DNA of 64,000 nt from Burkholderiales bacterium RIFCSPHIGHO2_01_FULL_63_240 (GTDB lineage: Bacteria > Pseudomonadota > Gammaproteobacteria > Burkholderiales > Burkholderiaceae_C): the NCBI GenBank assembly GCA_001770725.1, contig MERU01000002.1, positions 828,006 through 892,005 of the forward strand. The letters run 5' to 3'. Every line of letters begins with the position of its first letter. Positions within the stretch are counted from its first letter, which is position 1. The position numbers were made by a program, and so were the translations under genes. The notes under the pieces were generated by a model. The model saw only the letters and a list, made by a program, of their open reading frames with translations. It ran no database searches and was not told where the DNA came from. Below, one piece after another: positions 1-7,252 of this stretch.

Positions 1-710
1 GCGCGCCATTCCAGCCGGCTCTGGCGGATCAAGCGAAAGAGCTCGACACCCGGCTGCACCACGGCACCCACGGTGGCCGAGCGCGCTGAAATCACGCCGT
101 CATCGGGCGCGACCACGCGGGTCTGGCGGCCTCGCAGCTCCTGCGCAGCGAGCTGCGCCTTGGCCGATTCGACGCGGGCCAGGGCCGTCTGCTCCGAGGT
201 CAGCGAGCGCTGGGCTTCCTGTGCGCTGATGGCATCGGCCGCGCGCAGGTTGCGAGCGCGATCGGCGTTGGATTTGGCCTCGGCCGCCAGGGCCTGCGCT
301 TCCTGCAGGCTGGCCTGCGCGTTCTGGATGTCGGCGCGCACGGCCTCGCTGGCCAGTGAGGCCAGCAACTGGCCCTTGCGCACGCGGTCGCCCACGTTGA
401 CGAGCACCGCGTCCAGCCGCAAACCCGACAGCTCGGCACCCACGACGGCTTCCTGCCAGGCGGCGATGGCACCGTTGGCGGTGAGCTCGAGCGGCCAGTT
501 GGCCTGCTCGGGGCGCACCACCTGCACGCTCAGCGACGGGCGGGCAGAACGCGCGGCCGAGGCCTTGGCCTGCGCCGCCTCGGCGGCCTCACTGGGTGCC
601 GAGGCCTCGGGCTTGGCCGAAGCGCGCGACGACTGGTACCAGACCAGGCAGCCCGCGGCGATGACCGCGGCCACCACGGCGCCGCGCTTGAAAGTCAGGT
701 TCGTGTTCAT
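1..710 (-). CDS. RND efflux periplasmic adaptor (MFP/HlyD family), C-terminus outside window
   Basis: The first 236 codons of a membrane-fusion protein are visible; the rest lies beyond the window edge. Residues about 8-26 form an N-terminal membrane anchor, followed by an Ala/Glu-rich linker. A lipoyl/barrel-sandwich half then reads 'GAELSGLRLDAVLVNVGDRV', and a long Ala/Gln/Glu-rich alpha-hairpin follows. The second lipoyl half starts at 'RVVAPDDGVISARSATVGAVV'. In the family, such adaptors bridge an inner-membrane pump and an outer-membrane channel. The ATG at 708-710 lies 15 bases after the stop of the tetR gene, so the two form an operon; a pump gene probably follows outside the window. 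Substrate unknown. Confidence 0.9.
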   Translation of the reverse strand, partial: MNTNLTFKRGAVVAAVIAAGCLVWYQSSRASAKPEASAPSEAAEAAQAKASAARSARPSLSVQVVRPEQANWPLELTANGAIAAWQEAVVGAELSGLRLDAVLVNVGDRVRKGQLLASLASEAVRADIQNAQASLQEAQALAAEAKSNADRARNLRAADAISAQEAQRSLTSEQTALARVESAKAQLAAQELRGRQTRVVAPDDGVISARSATVGAVVQPGVELFRLIRQSRLEWR

Positions 711-725
711 GGTTTGCTTTCTCCC

Positions 726-1457
726 TCAGTCCTTGCTCGCAGCCGGTGCATGCGGACCGGCGCGGCGTGTGCGTTCGTGTGCCACCAGGGCCACGCCGTA
801 GCCCACCAGGCGGTCAAGCACCCGTTCGGTCGCGCCTTCGCCATGCAGCAGCCCGGGTGCCAGGCCGTCCATGAACGGGCGCGACATGCAGTAGTCGTGC
901 ACCATGGCCGACAGCGCGAAGGCCAGTTGGTGCAGGTCGTCGTCGGGCCCGCTGGCGCCGGTGTGCCGCGCAAGCAGGTCCACCAGGCGCTGGTGCACCG
1001 GCTGGATGTGCTGCACCACGATGTCCTGCAAGGAGCCGCTGGGCTCCAGCATCTCACGCAGGAACAGGCGCATTTCCAGGTCAGGTGGCGCACCGGCTTC
1101 CGGCAGGCACAGCAGGCCGCCCATCACCCGACGCAGGGCCTGCTCCAGCGTCAGCCCCGGCTCATCGAAGCCCGCCAGGGCCTCGTTGGTCATCTCGATG
1201 GGGCGCAGCAGCGTGGCGCGGTGCAGGCCGGCCTTGTCCCCGAAGTAGTAGTGGATGGCGGCCACGTTCTGGCCGGCCGCCTGGCAGATCTCTCGGGTGG
1301 AGGCCCCGGCATAGCCCTTCTCGGCGAAGATGCGGGTGGCCTCCTGCAGCAGGCGCTCGCGGGCGCGCACGCCCCGCTCCTGGCCGGTTGAGCCGTCCTG
1401 GGCGTCCGGGGTTTCTGTCACACCCGAAACAAAATCAAGCGCTTGATTGATTTTCAT
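726..1457 (-). CDS. TetR-family regulator, CecR-like, of the adjacent efflux operon
   Basis: A 243-residue protein. The N-terminal TetR helix-turn-helix covers residues about 30-75, with 'ATRIFAEKGYAGASTREIC' and the recognition segment 'NVAAIHYYFGDKAGL'. The longer C-terminal ligand domain resembles the CecR/DUF1956 type. I chose the ATG at 1455-1457; a GTG near 1372 just before the HTH is the main alternative, because a perfect palindrome lies inside codons 4-9 of the longer form. It lies 15 bases upstream of an efflux adaptor gene on the same strand and is divergent from a hydrolase. Inference: local repressor of its own operon. The ligand is not known. Confidence 0.88.
   Translation of the reverse strand: MKINQALDFVSGVTETPDAQDGSTGQERGVRARERLLQEATRIFAEKGYAGASTREICQAAGQNVAAIHYYFGDKAGLHRATLLRPIEMTNEALAGFDEPGLTLEQALRRVMGGLLCLPEAGAPPDLEMRLFLREMLEPSGSLQDIVVQHIQPVHQRLVDLLARHTGASGPDDDLHQLAFALSAMVHDYCMSRPFMDGLAPGLLHGEGATERVLDRLVGYGVALVAHERTRRAGPHAPAASKD
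1433..1448. promoter_or_regulatory. Perfect 16-bp palindrome, likely TetR operator
   Basis: The sequence AATCAAGCGCTTGATT is a perfect inverted repeat without spacer, the usual form of a TetR-family operator. It overlaps the predicted first codons of the tetR gene and faces the divergent hydrolase. Binding there could block transcription of the tetR-efflux operon. No expression data can be seen. Confidence 0.6.
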
Positions 1458-1552
1458 GGCCGTGCATCCTAGACCAGAAAACCCCAGGCCGGCAACCCGG
1501 TCCGAAAGCCCCGTCTGACGCAAACGTCAAGGGGCCGGCACAATGCCATCCC

Positions 1553-2446
1553 ATGCAGTTGATCCCCTGGTCCCACCCCACGAGCGCCGGCTTCACCCTT
1601 CGCGGCTGGCACAGCGCCCCAAGCGGCCGCCCCCTGCTCCACTTCCTGCACGGCAACGGTTTTTGCGGCCGCACCTACGAGCCCATGCTGCGCCAACTGG
1701 CCGAGCACTTCGACCTGTGGCTGAGCGATGCGCAAGGCCATGGCGACAGCGACCACGGCGGCAAGTTCGTCGGCTGGAACCGCAGCGCCGACCTGGCGGT
1801 CGAAGCCATCAAGGCCCAGGGCCAGGCCTTCGCTGGCGTGCCCTGGTTTGCCGCCGGCCACAGCTTCGGCGGCGTGCTCACCAGCCTGATCGTGGCCGAA
1901 CAGCCCAAGCTCTTTCAGGCGGCCGTGCTGCTCGACCCGGTGCTCTTCACGCCATCGATGCTGTTGGGCGCCTCGGTGGCCGAACTCACGGGCGTGATGC
2001 GCCACACGCCCCTGGCCCGCCAGGCCCGCGGCCGCCGCGACCACTGGGCCAGCCGCGACGAAGCCCGTGCCAACCTCACCGGCCGAGGCACCTACAAGGG
2101 CTGGGCCGACGAGGCCATGGACGCTTTCCTGACCCACGCCCTGGCCGATGTGGAAGACGGCGTGCGCCTGAAATGCCGCCCCAGTCGCGAGGCCGACATC
2201 TTCGGCTCCATGCCCGACCGGCTGTGGTCGCTGCTGGCGCGGGTGCGCACGCCGGTGCACGTGCTGCATGCCAGGCGCACCTTCCCCTTCGTGAGTGAAT
2301 CGGTGGCGCGCTGGACGGGCCTCAACGACCACGTCAGCGCACAGCAGGTGCCAGGCGGGCACTGCTTCATGCAGGAGCACCCGGCCGACGCCGCGCGACT
2401 GGTGACCGCCCAACTGCTGCCGCGGCTGGATTCGGTGCCTGCCTGA
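1553..2446 (+). CDS. Alpha/beta hydrolase
   Basis: A 297-residue alpha/beta-hydrolase-fold protein without signal peptide, so probably cytoplasmic. The oxyanion segment 'LLHFLHGNGFCGRTYEPM' precedes the nucleophile elbow GHSFGG, with Ser at residue 104. An acid in 'VLLDPVLF' and a late His in 'PGGHCFMQEHP' complete a plausible triad. It is divergent from the tetR gene, with 95 bases between the start codons, so it may share the palindromic operator. Homologous families include esterases, haloperoxidase-like enzymes and C-C hydrolases; the substrate cannot be read from the sequence. Confidence 0.85.
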   Translation: MQLIPWSHPTSAGFTLRGWHSAPSGRPLLHFLHGNGFCGRTYEPMLRQLAEHFDLWLSDAQGHGDSDHGGKFVGWNRSADLAVEAIKAQGQAFAGVPWFAAGHSFGGVLTSLIVAEQPKLFQAAVLLDPVLFTPSMLLGASVAELTGVMRHTPLARQARGRRDHWASRDEARANLTGRGTYKGWADEAMDAFLTHALADVEDGVRLKCRPSREADIFGSMPDRLWSLLARVRTPVHVLHARRTFPFVSESVARWTGLNDHVSAQQVPGGHCFMQEHPADAARLVTAQLLPRLDSVPA

Positions 2447-2555
2447 GGCGCGCCGGCACACCGCCTCAAGCCGATTTTGATCCCCTGCGATCCGCTGAAA
2501 TGAGCCCCCGCAGCGGCGCTCATCGGCCTTCGCACGCCCGCATGGCGAGCGCACG

Positions 2556-3104
2556 ATGCATGGCATGAAGCTGCCCGATGTGTGCCCGCCACCTCAACCC
2601 GCCGCAGGACGGACCGGACCAAGGCCCCCCATCAGTGGCGGCCTGTGCGTCGCCGTGGTCATCGTGTCCGTGCTCCTCGGCCTGGGCGGCGTGGGCCTGA
2701 CGGGCTGCACCCTGCGCCCCATGCATCAGCAAAGCGAGATGCAGATCGACAGCGTCACCATGAGCCAGGAGGCCACGGCCGGTGTGAGTGGCACACCCTT
2801 TTGTCTGCACCTGCGCCATGACAACGAATTCTTCGTGGCCTACAGCCGCAACAAGGTCGAAGCCTGGGTGACCGAGGGCCGCTGCACCGACAACGGCCCC
2901 GAACGCAGCGTCGATGCCATCCGCCTGAACTGGCGTGCCGACCTGCGCGACTCACAAGAAGGACGGCAGTGCATGCAGACCGGGCGCTGCACGCACACCG
3001 AGCAGAACGTCATCGAAGGCAAGTTCTTCCGCTGCGCGACCGCCGCCGCCCGCCATGGCAACCAGGCGGCCTACATCTCCAGCGACGAAGCACGCTGCAA
3101 CTGA
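2556..3104 (+). CDS. Hypothetical lipoprotein
   Basis: A 182-residue protein that I do not recognise. A Pro-rich start (residues 1-27) precedes a hydrophobic stretch 'CVAVVIVSVLLGLGGVGLTG' ending in a lipobox-like LTGC, so it is probably a lipoprotein cleaved near residue 50. The remainder is small and Cys-rich (six Cys after the lipobox), suggesting disulfides in the periplasm. The start is uncertain: ATG at 2556 or 2565, and a later start would shorten the unusual N-terminus. It stands alone, 110 bases after the hydrolase. No function is assigned. Confidence 0.6.
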   Translation: MHGMKLPDVCPPPQPAAGRTGPRPPISGGLCVAVVIVSVLLGLGGVGLTGCTLRPMHQQSEMQIDSVTMSQEATAGVSGTPFCLHLRHDNEFFVAYSRNKVEAWVTEGRCTDNGPERSVDAIRLNWRADLRDSQEGRQCMQTGRCTHTEQNVIEGKFFRCATAAARHGNQAAYISSDEARCN

Positions 3105-3124
3105 GACGCGGGCCCGAGCCCGAC

Positions 3125-3928
3125 TCAGAGCATCATCGCCGCGGCCACCAGCAGCAACGCGCAGAAGGCCTGCCCGAGCCGGTGCTCAGGCAGCCTGTGC
3201 GCCAGGGCAACGCCCCATGAGATGCTGAGCAAACCGCCCGCCGCCAGCGGCAAACCGCGCGACCAGTCCACCTTGCCAGCCATCGCGTAGGTGAACAGGG
3301 CCACCAGCGCACCCGGCACCACCGCAGCCAGCGACAGCCCCTGCGCCGTCGTCTGCCGGCGCACCCCGAACACCGTGGTCAGCGCCGGCACGGTCACCAG
3401 GCCCCCACCCACCGTGAACAGGCCCGAGAACACCCCGCTGACCAGGCCCAAGGCGCCCAGCCCTGGGCGGTTCAGCGCCGCGGGCGTCGCAAGTTCAGGC
3501 ACAGCCCGGGCCATGGCCTGTTTGCGCCGACGCGCCCCCCAGAACAACAAGGCCGCCAGCCCCACCAGGAAGGCCGCGAACGCCCAGCGCAGGTGGCCGG
3601 CGTCGAGCCGTGTGGCCCAGTGCGCCACCAGCCAGGTCGAGCCCACGGCCGTGCCACCCAGCCAGCTGGCGTCCCTCAGGTCGATGGGGTTGCGCTGCTT
3701 GTAGCGCCAGAAACCCAGCATCACGTTGGGCGCGATCATCACCAGCGCCGTGCCCTGCGCCAATTGCTGGTCCAGCCCGAAACCCAGCGCCAGCACGGGG
3801 ATGGCGATCAGCCCTCCGCCGATGCCGAACAAGCCGCCCACCGCCCCCAGGACCACGCCCAGCGACAGGTCGATCAACAAGGACAGCGGGGACAGCGAGG
3901 ACAGGAGGTCGAGGGGCAAGGCAGGCAT
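3125..3928 (-). CDS. TauE/SafE-family sulfite/organosulfonate exporter-like permease
   Basis: A 267-residue polytopic protein with about eight membrane segments and the two Gly-rich family repeats, 'GVVLGAVGGLFGIGGGLIAI' and 'LGLVSGVFSGLFTVGGGLVT'. Family members move sulfite, sulfoacetate or related anions across the inner membrane. I chose the ATG at 3926-3928 because the residues before it, including an upstream alternative start, look like leader sequence rather than a membrane helix. The gene is divergent from a LysR-type regulator, with LysR-box-like sites between them, which suggests direct control. The substrate is not known. Confidence 0.88.
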   Translation of the reverse strand: MPALPLDLLSSLSPLSLLIDLSLGVVLGAVGGLFGIGGGLIAIPVLALGFGLDQQLAQGTALVMIAPNVMLGFWRYKQRNPIDLRDASWLGGTAVGSTWLVAHWATRLDAGHLRWAFAAFLVGLAALLFWGARRRKQAMARAVPELATPAALNRPGLGALGLVSGVFSGLFTVGGGLVTVPALTTVFGVRRQTTAQGLSLAAVVPGALVALFTYAMAGKVDWSRGLPLAAGGLLSISWGVALAHRLPEHRLGQAFCALLLVAAAMML

Positions 3929-3954
3929 GCCCGCAGTGTGAAGTCGGGCACCAT

Positions 3955-3999
3955 TGCGTGAACGCATGCAAAATCAAACCATTCTTGCGTTGAGTGCAA
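3955..3999. promoter_or_regulatory. LysR-box-like inverted repeats between TauE and lysR genes
   Basis: TGCGT-GA-ACGCA (3955-3966) and TTGCGTTGAGTGCAA (3985-3999, TTGC-N7-GCAA containing T-N11-A) lie in the 73-base divergent spacer. The second matches the general LysR recognition form. Both are seen directly; the link to the neighbouring regulator is inference. Confidence 0.5.
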
Positions 4000-4001
4000 A
4001 A

Positions 4002-4919
4002 ATGAGCTCTCCCACCGACCTTGCCTTCTTCGTCGCCCTGGCCGAGTCCCGCAGCCTCTCCGCGGCGGCACAGGAGCTGGGCCTGTCCGCCGCGGCGGTG
4101 AGCCGTCGGCTGGCGGCGCTGGAGGCGCGCCTGGGCATCCGCCTGATGCAGCGCACCACCCGGCGCACCTCGCTCACGCAGGAAGGCCTGCGCTACCTTG
4201 AAGAAGGCCGCCGCATCCTGGCCGACATCGAGTCCCTCGAGCAGGACGTCTCCGGCCACGGCGCCACCCCGCAGGGCCTGCTGCGCGTCAACGCGGGCTT
4301 TGGCTTCGGGCGCCACCACATCGCGCCGGCCATCGCCGACTTCGTGCGCCAGCACCCGCAGGTCGAGGTGCAACTGCAGCTCACCGACCGCCCCATGCAG
4401 TTCGGTGAAGACGGCGTGGACGTGTGCATCCGCTTCGGCGAGGTGCCCGACGCGCGCGTGACCTCGCGCAAGCTGGCCAGCAACCGCCGCCTGTTCGTGG
4501 CCACGCCCGCCTACCTGCGCCAGCACGGCCCCCCCGAATCCCCTGCAGACCTCAAGCGCCACCGCTGCATCGTCATCCGCGAGCGCGACGAGGTTTACGG
4601 GCAGTGGCAGCTGCGCTGCGGTGCGCTCAAGCAGACCGTGAAGGTGCGCGGCCCCGTCTCCACCAACGACGGCGAAACCGCACTCGACTGGGCCCTGCAG
4701 GGCCTGGGCATCCTGCAGCGCTCAGAGTGGCACGTGGCGCCTTACCTGCGCTCGGGCCGGCTGGTGCAGGTGCTCACCGACTGGGAGCTGCCCAGCGCCG
4801 ACATCCATGCGGTGTACCCTGCGCGGCGCAACCTCTCGGCCAAGGTGATCGCGTTCGTCGACCACCTGAGCGCACGCCTGGCGCCCCAGGCCTCCTCCAC
4901 CACACCCGCACCCTGGTGA
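4002..4919 (+). CDS. LysR-family transcriptional regulator
   Basis: A 305-residue regulator. The winged HTH spans residues 1-60 ('DLAFFVALAESRSLSAAAQE', then 'AVSRRLAALEARLGIRLMQR'). A periplasmic-binding-protein-like effector domain occupies about 90-295. The sequence resembles the CrgA/DsdC-like LysR subgroup common in proteobacteria. I chose the ATG at 4002 because family members begin right at the HTH; in-frame ATGs at 3954 and 3966 would add residues overlapping the divergent promoter. It probably controls the TauE-type gene on the other strand. The effector is unknown. Confidence 0.9.
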   Translation: MSSPTDLAFFVALAESRSLSAAAQELGLSAAAVSRRLAALEARLGIRLMQRTTRRTSLTQEGLRYLEEGRRILADIESLEQDVSGHGATPQGLLRVNAGFGFGRHHIAPAIADFVRQHPQVEVQLQLTDRPMQFGEDGVDVCIRFGEVPDARVTSRKLASNRRLFVATPAYLRQHGPPESPADLKRHRCIVIRERDEVYGQWQLRCGALKQTVKVRGPVSTNDGETALDWALQGLGILQRSEWHVAPYLRSGRLVQVLTDWELPSADIHAVYPARRNLSAKVIAFVDHLSARLAPQASSTTPAPW

Positions 4920-4970
4920 GCCTGACATGGTCGCCCCGCTGTCTGGCAGCACCTTGCGTGGGTGCCGCGA

Positions 4971-5003
4971 ATGCCAACATCAGTACCAACAACGTGTTGG
5001 CAT
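4971..5003. repeat. 9-bp perfect inverted repeat downstream of lysR
   Basis: ATGCCAACA and TGTTGGCAT are separated by 15 bases. No T-run follows, so a simple terminator is unlikely. It lies between the lysR stop and the phased TGAGA repeats. Confidence 0.6.
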
Positions 5004-5017
5004 GTGATGCCATGCCG

Positions 5018-5097
5018 TGAGACGGCGTGAGACAACAAAAAACCAGCCACCCCTAGGAGGGAGGCTGGTTCTGAGACGCCTTGAGATGGCGTGAGAT
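5018..5097. repeat. TGAGAC/TGAGAT repeats at 10-bp spacing flanking the tRNA-Thr terminator
   Basis: TGAGAC begins at 5018 and 5028; TGAGAC/TGAGAT begins at 5072, 5082 and 5092. Within each group the copies are exactly 10 bp apart, so they lie on one face of the helix. The groups flank the terminator hairpin. This is seen directly; no function is established. Confidence 0.65.
5037..5070 (-). terminator. Rho-independent terminator of tRNA-Thr
   Basis: An AACCAGCC/GGCTGGTT stem with inner CCC/GGG pairs is followed on the minus strand by six T residues (5042-5037). It lies 35 bases past the tRNA 3' end. Confidence 0.85.
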
Positions 5098-5104
5098 GTT
5101 CAGT

Positions 5105-5180
5105 TGGTGCCGGAGAAAGGAATCGAACCCTCGACCTTCTCATTACGAATGAGCTGCTCTACCGACTGAGCTACACCGGC
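5105..5180 (-). tRNA. tRNA-Thr (CGT)
   Basis: A 76-base cloverleaf on the minus strand with an encoded 3' CCA. The acceptor arms are GCCGGTG and CTCCGGC (with G-T pairs), and the T arm contains GGTTCGATTCC. The anticodon loop reads ATTCGTAAT, giving anticodon CGT for codon ACG. It stands alone, with its own terminator and a likely promoter. Confidence 0.97.
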
Positions 5181-5220
5181 ACACGTGACACAAGCTTTTC
5201 AGCTTGCTGCACAGCCCGCA

Positions 5221-5226
5221 ATCATA
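5221..5226 (-). promoter_or_regulatory. Possible -10 element for tRNA-Thr
   Basis: The minus strand reads TATGAT followed by a GC-rich TGCGGGC discriminator, as in stable-RNA promoters, about 40 bases upstream of the tRNA. No convincing -35 hexamer is visible. Confidence 0.4.
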
Positions 5227-5378
5227 ACCGTTTTCGCGCCCAAACCACCACACCCGCGTCTCGGACTTGTTTACACCCGGAGACGCCTCTCACCCGCCAG
5301 AGACGCCTGGACCGCACCACGCCGGGGCATCCAGGCATAACCTCGCAGCGCCAACAACCCACGCTGGAGGAAAAAACC

Positions 5379-6116
5379 ATGTCCCACATCCGCACCCTGG
5401 TGGCCACGGCCGCCCTCGCCCTGAGCACATCGTCACACGCCCAAAGCGCCCCCACCCCGGGAACCGCCCCAAGCGCCCCACCCACCACCATCGACGCCAA
5501 GGCCGAGCCCTATTTCATCGTCACCCGCATCGACGCCCGCAAGTGCGCCTACCCCTTGTGTGGTGGCTACTTCGTCAAGGCCGTCAACAGCCCCCTCACC
5601 CGCTGCGCCGACGGCAAGCTGGCCAAGCAATGCCATGCGGTCGAACTCGACACCCGCTCGCTGGGCTGGAGCGACGAGCAGCGCGCCAAGTTCGAGGCCT
5701 CCTTCGGCGTGGGCAAGGCGCTGGTCAAGGGTGCGCTGGAGCCGCAGCCGCGCGGCCTCTACACCGGCGAGGTGTTGCGCGTGACCGAGGCCTGGCAGGG
5801 CCAGGGCAGCAACAAGCGCCCGCTGGGCACCTTCTACAGCCTCAAGAACAACGGCATCGTCTGCATCCAGGCGCCCTGCCCTTCCTTCAGCCTGACCACG
5901 CTGAACCGCCCGGCCACCGAGCGCACCATCGACATGCCTGACTTCAGCCCCGCACGCGCGCCTGAAGAGGCCGTCAAGGCCGCCTGGGCTGCGCTGGAGC
6001 AAGGCCCCATCCTGACAGCGGGCGCCGTGGTGCCCTTCCCCGCAGGCGGACTGCAAGGCACCGTCTACGGCCACAAGCTGCTGGCCAGCGAGTTCTACCT
6101 GCCGGCCAAGCCCTGA
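5379..6116 (+). CDS. Secreted protein of unknown function (DUF6748-like)
   Basis: A 245-residue protein with a signal peptide (residues 1-21, cleavage after SHAQ). The mature part begins 'YFIVTRIDARKCAYPLCGGY' and continues 'FVKAVNSPLTRCADGK', which resembles the DUF6748 family, a secreted domain of unknown role. A second Cys-containing segment, 'NGIVCIQAPCPSF', lies near residue 165 and may be a structural counterpart. I chose the ATG at 5379 because a strong GGAGG site precedes it; a longer in-frame start upstream would read through the tRNA gene. Probably periplasmic or exported. It is a single-gene unit ended by the bidirectional terminator shared with fbp. Confidence 0.8.
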   Translation: MSHIRTLVATAALALSTSSHAQSAPTPGTAPSAPPTTIDAKAEPYFIVTRIDARKCAYPLCGGYFVKAVNSPLTRCADGKLAKQCHAVELDTRSLGWSDEQRAKFEASFGVGKALVKGALEPQPRGLYTGEVLRVTEAWQGQGSNKRPLGTFYSLKNNGIVCIQAPCPSFSLTTLNRPATERTIDMPDFSPARAPEEAVKAAWAALEQGPILTAGAVVPFPAGGLQGTVYGHKLLASEFYLPAKP

Positions 6117-6142
6117 GCCTTCGGCGCCTCGCCCGCGCCATG

Positions 6143-6174
6143 AAAAAAGCCCGCCATCACCTGGCGGGCTTTTT
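6143..6174. terminator. Bidirectional Rho-independent terminator
   Basis: The AAGCCCGCCA/TGGCGGGCTT stem with a 5-base loop has A/T runs on both sides. It serves the secreted-protein gene (plus) and fbp (minus). Confidence 0.88.
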
Positions 6175-6206
6175 CGTTGGCCCCTGCGCTCAGGCGCCAG
6201 GCCGGG

Positions 6207-7214
6207 TCACTTCACCTCTTGGTGGTAGCCCGTGACAATGTCGACCTCGTTGCGCGAGCCCAGCATCACGCTCACGCGCTCGTGCAGTTGCGTGGGCTGG
6301 ATCTCCATGATGCGCTGCAGGCCGTTGGTGGCCACGCCACCGGCCTGCTCGACCAGGAAGCTCATTGGGTTGGCCTCGTACATCAGGCGCAGCTTGCCGG
6401 GCTTGTTCGGCTCGCGCTTGTCCCAGGGGTACATGAAGATGCCGCCGCGGGTCATGATGCGGTGCACGTCGGCCACCATGGCGGCCACCCAGCGCATGTT
6501 GAAGTCCTTGCCGCGCGGGCCATCCTTGCCAGCCAGGCACTCGTCGATGTAGCGCTTCACAGGCGAAGCCCAGTGACGCATGTTCGACATGTTGATGGCG
6601 AATTCCTTGGTGTCCTCGGGGATGCGGATGTTGTCTTCCGTCATCACCCACGAGCCCTGCTCACGGTCCAGCGTGAACATGACCACGCCCTTGCCGACGG
6701 TCAGCACCAGCGTGGTCTGCGGGCCGTAAACGCAATAGCCGGCGCACACCTGCGCCGTGCCGGGCTGCAGGAAGCTCTCGTTGGTGACGGGGCCGCCCTG
6801 GTGCTTGAGCACCGAGAAGATCGTGCCAATGCTGACGTTGATGTCGATGTTGCTGGAGCCGTCGAGGGGATCGAACAGCAGCAGGTATTCGCCCTGCGGG
6901 TAGCGGTTCGGCACGGCGAGCATGTCGTCCATCTCTTCGGACGCCATGCCGGCGAGGTGGCCGCCCCACTCGTTGGCCTCGATGAGCACCTCGTTGGCGA
7001 TCACGTCGAGCTTCTTCTGGACTTCGCCCTGCACGTTCTCGCTGCCGGCGGTGCCCAGCACGTCACCCAGGGCGCCCTTGTTGACGTTGATGGCGATGCG
7101 CTTGCAGGCGCGCGCGACGACTTCGATGAGCAGACGCAGCTGCGCAGGGATCTGGGCTTCGCCGCGCTGCTGCTCGATCAGGTACTGCGTGAGGCTGATG
7201 CGTTTGGTGGACAT
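6207..7214 (-). CDS. fbp: Fructose-1,6-bisphosphatase, class 1
   Basis: A 335-residue class I FBPase that hydrolyses fructose 1,6-bisphosphate to fructose 6-phosphate in gluconeogenesis (and in the Calvin cycle where present); cytosolic. The metal and substrate motif '[15 protein letters not shown]' is intact near residues 113-127, and the C-terminal active-site Lys/Glu region ('[20 protein letters not shown]') is present. Length is normal for the family. The ATG at 7214 lies 38 bases after pepN and shares its direction, so both may be transcribed from upstream of prfB. It ends at the bidirectional terminator. Confidence 0.97.
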   Translation of the reverse strand: MSTKRISLTQYLIEQQRGEAQIPAQLRLLIEVVARACKRIAINVNKGALGDVLGTAGSENVQGEVQKKLDVIANEVLIEANEWGGHLAGMASEEMDDMLAVPNRYPQGEYLLLFDPLDGSSNIDINVSIGTIFSVLKHQGGPVTNESFLQPGTAQVCAGYCVYGPQTTLVLTVGKGVVMFTLDREQGSWVMTEDNIRIPEDTKEFAINMSNMRHWASPVKRYIDECLAGKDGPRGKDFNMRWVAAMVADVHRIMTRGGIFMYPWDKREPNKPGKLRLMYEANPMSFLVEQAGGVATNGLQRIMEIQPTQLHERVSVMLGSRNEVDIVTGYHQEVK

Positions 7215-7252
7215 GGTGGTGTCTCGGATGAAATGGGAAGGGGGTTGCGCGC

